5,884 bases of DNA from Treponema sp. UBA3662 (GTDB taxonomy: Bacteria > Spirochaetota > Spirochaetia > Treponematales > Treponemataceae). The notes beneath the pieces were generated by a model that did not search any database, was not told the origin of the DNA, and worked only from the letters and a program-made list of their open reading frames with translations. The DNA lies in NCBI GenBank assembly GCA_002373205.1, contig DFJV01000129.1, forward strand, positions 1 to 5,884. The letters are read 5' to 3'. Shown one piece after another: positions 1 to 4,838 of the stretch. Position 1 is the first letter of the stretch, and each line of letters begins with the position of its first letter. The position numbers and the translations under genes are program-made.

Positions 1-1343
1 TCAAACTTGTTTCCTGTAAATGCAAATGGAGACGTGCGGTTGCGGTCTGTTGTATCCTTGTTAAAGTCAGGAAGAACAGTAACGCCAATCTGCATCTTTT
101 CTTTTTCGTGCTTTCCATAAGGAACGCCTTTTTCTATGCTGTCAAGAATTGCGCTAAGTTCATCACCAAGGAAGATGGAGATGATAGCTGGCGGTGCCTC
201 GTTGGCTCCAAGACGGTGGTCGTTACCGGCAGACGCAACAGAAATGCGGAGCAAGTCCTGGTACTCGTCAACAGCCTTAATGATTGCGCACAAGAACAAA
301 AGGAACTGTGCATTCTGGTCAGGACTTGTGCCCGGGTCAAGAAGGTTCTTTCCCGTGTTTGTGGAAATTGACCAGTTGTTGTGCTTACCGCTTCCGTTTA
401 CACCGGCGAATGGCTTTTCGTGCAAGAGACAAACCATTCCGTGTTTTGCGGCAACCTTGCGCATCATTTCCATTGTAAGCTGGTTATGGTCACAGGCAAG
501 GTTTGTTGTAGAGAAGATTGGGGCAAGCTCGTGCTGAGCAGGGGCAACTTCGTTGTGTTCTGTCTTTGCAAGAATGCCAAGCTTCCAAAGCTCTTTGTTC
601 AAGTCTTTCATAAAGGCCTGAACGCGGGGCTTAATCATACCAAAGTAGTGATCTTCAAGTTCCTGCCCCTTGGGAGCCTTTGCACCAAACAAAGTGCGGC
701 CTGTATAGATAAGGTCTTCGCGCTTGTCGTAAACGCTCTTGTCCACAAGGAAGTATTCCTGTTCAGGGCCAACTGTTGTCTTTACAAAAGTAACGTCCTC
801 GTTTCCTTCAAAGAGTTTTAGGACACGGACTGCCTGCTTGCTGATTGCCTGCATTGAACGTAGGAGCGGAGTCTTTTTGTCAAGTGCTTCTCCTGTGTAA
901 GAGCAGAATGCAGTTGGAATACAAAGTGTACCGTCTTTAATAAATGCGTAAGATGTTGGGTCCCATGCTGTATAACCGCGGGCTTCGAATGTTGCACGGA
1001 TCCCTCCGCTTGGGAAAGAAGAAGCATCAGGTTCACCCTGAACAAGTTCCTTACCGCTGAACTCCATTATAACTTTTCCGTCGCTTGTAGGAGTAATAAA
1101 GCTGTCGTGCTTTTCCGCAGTAATGCCTGTAAGCGGCTGGAACCAGTGAGTAAAATGAGTTGCGCCTTTTTCAATGGCCCAGTCTTTCATTGCATTTGCA
1201 ACAACTGTAGCAACAGAAGCGTCAAGTTTTTCTCCGCCCTCAATAGTTTTCATAAGCTGTTTGTAAGTTTCCTTAGGCAAGCGAGCTTTCATAACCGTTT
1301 CATTAAAAACGTTTTCGCCAAAAATTGGTGTAACTTCGTCCAT
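1..1343 (-). CDS. glnN: Type III glutamine synthetase, N-terminal 447 codons (partial)
   Basis: Glutamine synthetase makes glutamine from glutamate, ammonia and ATP in the cytoplasm. The frame is open from the ATG at 1343 down to the left edge, where the gene continues out of the window. Visible motifs fit the GSIII (GlnN) family rather than the shorter GlnA type: GPEQEYF at residues 192-198, EVAPAQHELAPIF, the nucleotide/glutamate-site segment NGSGKHNNWS at 316-325, and NDHRLGANEAPP with Arg377. GSIII proteins are usually about 700 residues, so roughly 250 are missing off the edge; nothing looks broken. The start is fixed by GGAGGA seven bases upstream and by the family-like N-terminus MDEVTPIFGENVF. 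It is divergent from carA and has its own promoter and a long structured leader. Very sure of the family; the symbol follows usual GSIII naming. Confidence 0.96.
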   Translation of the reverse strand, partial: MDEVTPIFGENVFNETVMKARLPKETYKQLMKTIEGGEKLDASVATVVANAMKDWAIEKGATHFTHWFQPLTGITAEKHDSFITPTSDGKVIMEFSGKELVQGEPDASSFPSGGIRATFEARGYTAWDPTSYAFIKDGTLCIPTAFCSYTGEALDKKTPLLRSMQAISKQAVRVLKLFEGNEDVTFVKTTVGPEQEYFLVDKSVYDKREDLIYTGRTLFGAKAPKGQELEDHYFGMIKPRVQAFMKDLNKELWKLGILAKTEHNEVAPAQHELAPIFSTTNLACDHNQLTMEMMRKVAAKHGMVCLLHEKPFAGVNGSGKHNNWSISTNTGKNLLDPGTSPDQNAQFLLFLCAIIKAVDEYQDLLRISVASAGNDHRLGANEAPPAIISIFLGDELSAILDSIEKGVPYGKHEKEKMQIGVTVLPDFNKDTTDRNRTSPFAFTGNKF

Positions 1344-1350
1344 CTTTTTT

Positions 1351-1356
1351 TCCTCC
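1351..1356 (-). promoter_or_regulatory. glnN ribosome binding site
   Basis: On the minus strand this reads GGAGGA, seven bases before the glnN ATG, which is strong Shine-Dalgarno complementarity and spacing. The surrounding ten bases (TTTTGGAGGA, 1351-1360) occur a second time in the leader at 1403-1412, inside the second hairpin. There the GGAG is paired with CTCC. That CTCC could in principle pair with the true site instead. Confidence 0.85.
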
Positions 1357-1370
1357 AAAACATTCGCTTT

Positions 1371-1424
1371 AAAACAAAAATGCCGCAAAGATTTCTGGAG
1401 CGTCCTCCAAAAAAAATTGCGGCA
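1371..1424 (-). terminator. Terminator-like hairpin H2 in the glnN leader
   Basis: Read on the minus strand, TGCCGCAA (1417-1424) pairs perfectly with TTGCGGCA (1381-1388). A second inner stem, TGGAG with CTCCA (1396-1400 and 1405-1409), has a four-base loop. The outer stem is followed at once by TTTTTGTTTT (1371-1380). This is the form of an intrinsic terminator, but it lies only about 30 bases before the glnN start codon and within the transcript of the upstream promoter. An attenuator for glnN is therefore more likely than the end of another gene, since no minus-strand gene lies upstream in the window. The function is inferred; the stems are seen directly. Confidence 0.65.
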
Positions 1425-1445
1425 CCTTTGCCTTTATGGAATAAA

Positions 1446-1465
1446 CTGCAATCGACGATTGTCAG
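1446..1465. promoter_or_regulatory. 13-bp DNA dyad in the glnN leader, possible operator
   Basis: CAATCG-A-CGATTG (1449-1461) is a perfect odd-length palindrome. Flanking CTG and CAG (1446-1448, 1463-1465) extend it with one extra T on the right. The one-base centre suits a protein-binding dyad better than an RNA hairpin. It lies more than 100 bases downstream of the predicted glnN start point, so it would act as a roadblock, or serve a promoter I did not find. No known binding consensus is recognised. Confidence 0.3.
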
Positions 1466-1514
1466 CTTTGTATATGGTTTTAATATTATGCCCACCCGCC
1501 TTAGGATGACGCAT

Positions 1515-1553
1515 AAAAAACAAAAAGGCCGCAGAAACACCATTCCTGCGACC
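1515..1553 (-). terminator. Terminator-like hairpin H1 in the glnN leader
   Basis: Read on the minus strand, GGTCGCAG (1546-1553) pairs with CTGCGGCC (1527-1534) as eight pairs with one G-T wobble and an 11-base loop. It is followed by TTTTTGTTTTTT (1515-1526). It begins about 15 bases after the predicted start point of the glnN promoter. An intrinsic terminator this close to its own promoter points to premature termination control. The 3' arm of this hairpin also matches the 5' arm of H2 (TGCGGC with GCCGCA), which would give a mutually exclusive fold. The stem and U-tract are seen; regulation is inferred. Confidence 0.7.
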
Positions 1554-1574
1554 TCATTGCCGTTTGTTAATTTT

Positions 1575-1603
1575 GTTATACCGCTTACAAAAAAAAATGT
1601 CAA
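1575..1603 (-). promoter_or_regulatory. glnN promoter (sigma-70 type)
   Basis: On the minus strand there is a perfect -35 TTGACA (1598-1603), a 17-bp spacer that starts with nine T residues, and a -10 TATAAC (1575-1580). The AT-rich tract at 1604-1671 upstream could act as an UP element. Transcription would start near 1568 and run through both leader hairpins into glnN. The hexamers and spacing match those of the divergent carA promoter. I saw no convincing sigma-54 site. Confidence 0.75.
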
Positions 1604-1671
1604 GATTTTTCTTAAATATTTTACCAATTATTTTAGCAAATTATTTTTTTACACAAAAATCAAGTGGTAAA

Positions 1672-1830
1672 AAAAGGGAAATCAGTTTTGTGCGCAGCGG
1701 AAGGGAAATCTGTCTGAAAAACCGCATTGGAGCGGAACGAGCGCAGCGAGTTTAATTACCTATTCCGCGACACCGCGGCTTTTCAGACAGATTTGCCTGG
1801 GAGCGAAACACAAAACTGATTTCCCTCTTT
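1672..1830. repeat. Nested inverted repeat between the divergent promoters
   Basis: Outer arms are an 18-bp perfect inverted repeat (1675-1692 with 1809-1826). Inner arms are a 15-bp perfect inverted repeat (1706-1720 with 1780-1794), extended inward by CCGC/GCGG (1722-1725, 1775-1778) and GCGGAA/TTCCGC (1732-1737, 1763-1768). The unpaired linkers, 13 and 14 bases long, lie opposite each other. The left arms also share a direct repeat AAGGGAAATC (1674-1683, 1701-1710). The element carries no open frame of note. It sits wholly between the two -35 boxes, so neither promoter should transcribe it. A MITE-like or REP-like insertion is the simplest reading; a large operator or cruciform is an alternative. 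Confidence 0.75.
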
Positions 1831-1846
1831 AGCAAAAATAGGGTTC

Positions 1847-1875
1847 TTGACACAAATGGCCTAAAGTTCTATAAC
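1847..1875 (+). promoter_or_regulatory. carA-carB-asnB promoter (sigma-70 type)
   Basis: A perfect -35 TTGACA (1847-1852), a 17-bp spacer and a -10 TATAAC (1870-1875) predict a start point near 1882. That leaves about ten bases before the leader hairpin. It lies 17 bp from the edge of the nested inverted repeat. With no promoter-sized gap further on, it should drive carA, carB and asnB as one operon. Confidence 0.8.
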
Positions 1876-1890
1876 AAATATAAAACAAGC

Positions 1891-1951
1891 AAAGGTGCTT
1901 ATTCGAGATGGTGGAATTATTGCCGCCAGATGGAATGAGCACCTTTTTTTT
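1891..1951 (+). terminator. Intrinsic terminator/attenuator in the carA leader
   Basis: The outer stem pairs AGGTGCTTATTC (1893-1904) with GAATGAGCACCT (1933-1944), twelve pairs with one T-G wobble. The inner stem is GGTGG with CCGCC (1910-1914, 1923-1927), also with one wobble. A symmetric internal loop, GAGA opposite GATG, could form tandem G-A pairs. The hairpin runs into eight T residues (1944-1951). It lies between the promoter and the carA ATG, about ten bases from the start point and 22 bases before the gene, so carA must be expressed by read-through. It does not resemble a PyrR-binding leader or a T-box. What relieves termination cannot be told from the sequence. Confidence 0.8.
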
Positions 1952-1973
1952 GTTCATTGGAAGTACGTTAACT

Positions 1974-3149
1974 ATGGAAAAAGCTTATTTGATTCTTGCA
2001 GACGGAACAGTTTTTACGGGAAGCCCAATCGGGGCAACAGGCTCCACCATTGGCGAAACCGTCTTTACAACAGGAATGACCGGCTACCTTGAAACCCTCA
2101 CCGACCCAAGCTACTACGGTCAAATCGTAACCCAAACATTCCCACTCATCGGGAACTACGGCGTTATACCGGAAGACTACGAAAGCCCCCGCTCATGTGT
2201 ACGAGGCTACATAGTCCATGAACTTTGCAACCTGCCATCCAATTTCCGCTGCCAGACCACTCTCGACTCTTTTCTAAAAGAACAGGAAATAATCGGAATC
2301 TCTGGAATAGACACCCGCTCCCTTACAAAAAAACTTCGTGAAAGCGGCGTTATGAACGGAATGATTGTTAGCGGAAAAGCTGCCAAAGATTTTTCCACTC
2401 ATGCACAGCCTCCTGTAGATTCTTCTATATTACAAAAAATCCGGGACTACAAAATAGAGCATGCAGTAGAAAGCGTCCAGCTTAATTCAGATGGGGGAAG
2501 TCTCCCCCTCGGCTCCAATTCGCTTCGCTCATTTCCACCTACCCCCTCTGCGGGGGACGCCCCCCGCAACGCCCCCCATATTTTACTTTGGGACTTTGGC
2601 GCAAAGGCAAACATAAAGCGGGAACTTGAAAAACGAGGCGCACAGGTAACGGTCCTTCCATACAACACAAGCGCAGAAAAAATTCTTTCATTAAATCCAG
2701 ACGGAATCATGCTAAGCAACGGTCCTGGAGACCCTACAGAAAACATAACAATTATAGAAGAAATAAAAAAAATTTGTGAGCACAACAAAACAGGCCATTC
2801 CATTCCAATCTTTGGAATCTGCCTTGGCCACCAGATGCTTGCCCTTGCCCGCGGCTGCAAAACATGCAAGCTAAAATACGGACACCGCGGAGGAAACCAT
2901 CCTGTTAAAGACACGGCAACAAACCGTGTCTACATCACAAGCCAGAACCACGGCTATGCGGTAGAAAATTCATCGCTGCCCCAATATGCAAAGATGAGCT
3001 TTTTTAACGTAAACGACGGAACCGTAGAAGGCATTACATACACGGACATTCCAGCATTCAGCGTACAGTTCCACCCGGAAGCTTGCGGTGGCCCCCACGA
3101 CACAAACTTTTTGTTTGACAAATTTTTGGAGATGATAAGATGCCGTTAA
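1974..3149 (+). CDS. carA: Carbamoyl-phosphate synthetase small (glutaminase) subunit
   Basis: CarA hydrolyses glutamine and channels ammonia to CarB for carbamoyl phosphate, which feeds pyrimidine and arginine synthesis. The product is 391 residues (E. coli CarA is about 380). The N-terminal CPSase small-chain domain spans about 1-165 (MEKAYLILADGTVF, ETVFTTGMTGYLE, GISGIDTRSLTKKLR). The class I amidotransferase domain starts at about 202 (HILLWDFGAKANI) with nucleophile Cys283 in GICLGHQ and the His367/Glu369 pair in QFHPEA. An in-frame repeat-derived segment fills the linker at about 173-201. An ATG at 1908 is in frame, but it lies inside the terminator stem and adds 22 unrelated residues; the ATG at 1974 gives the family N-terminus and has a modest GGAAG ten bases upstream. 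The gene overlaps carB by 10 bp. Catalytic residues look intact. Confidence 0.95.
   Translation: MEKAYLILADGTVFTGSPIGATGSTIGETVFTTGMTGYLETLTDPSYYGQIVTQTFPLIGNYGVIPEDYESPRSCVRGYIVHELCNLPSNFRCQTTLDSFLKEQEIIGISGIDTRSLTKKLRESGVMNGMIVSGKAAKDFSTHAQPPVDSSILQKIRDYKIEHAVESVQLNSDGGSLPLGSNSLRSFPPTPSAGDAPRNAPHILLWDFGAKANIKRELEKRGAQVTVLPYNTSAEKILSLNPDGIMLSNGPGDPTENITIIEEIKKICEHNKTGHSIPIFGICLGHQMLALARGCKTCKLKYGHRGGNHPVKDTATNRVYITSQNHGYAVENSSLPQYAKMSFFNVNDGTVEGITYTDIPAFSVQFHPEACGGPHDTNFLFDKFLEMIRCR
2490..2579 (-). repeat. GC-rich palindromic element inserted in frame in carA
   Basis: The element is bounded by a 7-bp inverted repeat, ATGGGGG (2491-2497) and CCCCCAT (2573-2579). It contains two hairpins: GGGGGA-AGTC-TCCCCC (2493-2508) and GCGGGGG-ACGC-CCCCCGC (2550-2567). 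Its reverse complement aligns with the element in carB over GGGCGTTGCGGGG, CCCCGCAGAGGGGGTAGG and GGGGGAGACTTCCCCCATC, so the two copies are in opposite orientation. It is read as residues 173-201 of CarA, rich in Pro, Gly and Ser (DGGSLPLGSN, PPTPSAGDAPRNAP), with no homology to CarA. It falls in the linker between the two CarA domains, where extra residues are least harmful. Its composition differs sharply from the flanking gene. Confidence 0.85.
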
Positions 3150-4828
3150 ATAAGAACATTCATAAAGTCATGATTATAGGTTCAGGTCCAATCGTAATAG
3201 GACAGGCTGCAGAATTTGACTATGCGGGTAACCAGGCCTGCAAGGCACTAAAGCAGCTTGGACTTGAAGTCTGCCTTGTAAATTCAAACCCGGCAACCCT
3301 TATGACGGACCGCTCCATGGCAGACGAGATTTACCTTGAACCGCTCACACTGCCAACACTAAAAAGAATCATAGAAAAAGAAAAGCCGGACTCCCTGCTT
3401 TCAACACTGGGCGGTCAGACAGGCCTTACTCTTAGCATGGAACTTGCAAAGTCAGGATTTCTTGCATCTCACAATGTGCAGCTTCTTGGAGCAAGACCTG
3501 AAACAATAGACAAGGCAGAAGACCGCCAGATGTTCAAGGATACAATGGAAGCCATAGGTGAACCCTGCATTCCGTCAAAGGTTGTTACAAGTTACGAAGA
3601 TGCGGTGGACTTTGTTCACAACACGATTGGCTTTCCTGCAATCATACGCCCGGCATTCACTCTTGGTGGAACAGGAGGCGGCATTGTAGCAAACGACCGC
3701 GAGCTTGACGAAATTGCCCACAACGGTCTTCACCGCTCACCAATACACCAGATTCTTGTAGAAAAATGCATAAGCGGCTGGAAAGAAATAGAGTTTGAGG
3801 TAATGAGGGATGCAAACGCAAACGTCATCACGGTCTGTTCAATGGAAAACTTTGACCCGGTTGGCGTTCACACGGGAGACTCCATTGTAATAGCTCCGAC
3901 TGTAACGCTTGCAGACAAAGAATACCAGATGCTAAGAAGCGCGGCACTAAACATCATAAGCGCACTAGAAATTGAAGGCGGCTGCAACTGCCAGTTTGCC
4001 CTTAACCCCGACAGCTTTGAATACGCGGTTATAGAAGTTAACCCAAGGGTAAGCCGCTCGTCCGCACTTGCAAGTAAGGCAACAGGATACCCCATTGCAA
4101 AGGTTGCAGCCCTTATTGCGGTTGGCTTTACCCTGGACGAGATTCAAAACTTTGTTACAAAAAAAACAAAGGCATGCTTTGAACCAGTGCTTGATTACGT
4201 TGTAGTAAAAATGCCAAAGTTCCCCTTTGACAAATTTGTTTACGCAGCAAGAAAGCTTGGAACCCAGATGAAGGCAACAGGCGAGGTTATGGCAATAGGA
4301 CAGAATTTTGAAGAGGCAATCCTAAAAGCATGCAGGGGACTTGAAGTTGGCGTAAAAGATTTGAACCTTCCTTCATTTGCAAAAGAGGGGGATGAAAAAA
4401 TACGCGACCGTGTGCACCAGTGTACCGACCAGAGAATCTTTGCAATTTACCAGGCTCTAAAGCGAGGTCTTTTGAGTGTGGAAGAAATTCACAAGATTAC
4501 CAAAATAGACGAATGGTTCTTGTGGAAACTTGAAAAGATTTGCAAGATGGAAGCGCAGGGCGTTGCGGGGCGGCAATCGAGCCCCGCAGAGGGGGTAGGA
4601 CGCAACGAAGTGCGGCCGCAGGGGGAGACTTCCCCCATCGAGGGGGTATTCGCAACGAGCGCAGAAGCGCGAAGTTTCAAGCGGACTTCCCCCACCTTTA
4701 TATACAAACCTACAAGCTTCAAAATGGTAGACACCTGTGCCGGAGAATTCAATGCGGAAACACCGTATTTCTATTCAACGGCAGGCGAAGAAAACGAAGC
4801 AGAATTATTCTTAAAGGAAAACAGATAA
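3140..4828 (+). CDS. carB: Carbamoyl-phosphate synthetase large subunit, N-terminal half only
   Basis: This is the ATP-grasp half of CarB that makes carboxyphosphate and carbamate from bicarbonate and ammonia. The product is 562 residues; a normal CarB is about 1070. Residues 1-400 keep the catalytic set in near E. coli numbering: GSGPIVIGQAAEFDYAG, Arg129, Arg170 with the glycine loop TLGGTGGG (174-181), WKE at 214-216, and Glu299/Asn301 in IEVNPRVSRSSALASKATG. The oligomerisation region follows, with repeat-derived sequence at about 472-518, then the conserved KMVDTCAGEF and YFYST (528-547). The frame stops at the point where the second half would begin. The carbamate-phosphorylating ATP-grasp domain and the allosteric MGS-like domain are absent, and asnB starts at once. 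GGAG lies eight bases before the ATG. It could be one half of a split carB, as in Methanocaldococcus jannaschii, or a homodimeric short form. Confidence 0.9.
   Translation: MPLNKNIHKVMIIGSGPIVIGQAAEFDYAGNQACKALKQLGLEVCLVNSNPATLMTDRSMADEIYLEPLTLPTLKRIIEKEKPDSLLSTLGGQTGLTLSMELAKSGFLASHNVQLLGARPETIDKAEDRQMFKDTMEAIGEPCIPSKVVTSYEDAVDFVHNTIGFPAIIRPAFTLGGTGGGIVANDRELDEIAHNGLHRSPIHQILVEKCISGWKEIEFEVMRDANANVITVCSMENFDPVGVHTGDSIVIAPTVTLADKEYQMLRSAALNIISALEIEGGCNCQFALNPDSFEYAVIEVNPRVSRSSALASKATGYPIAKVAALIAVGFTLDEIQNFVTKKTKACFEPVLDYVVVKMPKFPFDKFVYAARKLGTQMKATGEVMAIGQNFEEAILKACRGLEVGVKDLNLPSFAKEGDEKIRDRVHQCTDQRIFAIYQALKRGLLSVEEIHKITKIDEWFLWKLEKICKMEAQGVAGRQSSPAEGVGRNEVRPQGETSPIEGVFATSAEARSFKRTSPTFIYKPTSFKMVDTCAGEFNAETPYFYSTAGEENEAELFLKENR
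4557..4694 (+). repeat. GC-rich palindromic element, one full plus one partial copy, in frame in carB
   Basis: The full copy (about 4557-4639) has hairpins GCGGGGC/GCCCCGC (4565-4571, 4581-4587) and GGGGGA-GACT-TCCCCC (4621-4636). It aligns with the carA element in reverse orientation. A partial second unit follows. GAGGGGGTA (4589, 4640), CGCAACGA (4601, 4651) and ACTTCCCCCA (4628, 4685) recur in the same order, 50 to 57 bases apart. The whole is read without a stop as CarB residues 474-518 (GVAGRQSSPAEGVGRNEVRP and on), low in hydrophobics and unlike any CarB. It stands where other CarB proteins have a helical part of the oligomerisation domain. Confidence 0.85.
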
Positions 4829-4838
4829 GGAGGTTTTT

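Noticed and set aside
108..821. Overlapping plus-strand open frames opposite glnN
   Set aside because: They oppose a continuous glnN frame with conserved motifs and resemble no protein I recognise.
1501..1557. Possible 18-residue leader peptide on the minus strand overlapping hairpin H1
   Set aside because: There is no Shine-Dalgarno sequence, and the peptide has no run of Gln or other regulatory codons, so translation is not supported.
1604..1671. AT-rich tract as a replication or phage attachment site
   Set aside because: No DnaA boxes, no tRNA gene and no core repeat are seen; it is better explained as sequence upstream of the glnN promoter.
1908..1973. Upstream in-frame ATG that would lengthen CarA by 22 residues
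   Set aside because: It lies inside the terminator stem, has no ribosome site, and adds residues not found in CarA; the ATG at 1974 gives the family N-terminus.
2447..2914. 155-codon open frame on the minus strand within carA
   Set aside because: It is a shadow of carA. Its only striking stretch (SPAEGVGGNE) is the palindromic element read on the other strand.
4557..4694. CRISPR-like or classical tandem repeat array
   Set aside because: There are only two unequal units with diverged interiors and no regular spacer length.
4700..4838. Frameshift hiding the second half of CarB
   Set aside because: The 10-base gap to asnB leaves no room, and no second-half ATP-grasp motif appears in any frame before or within asnB.
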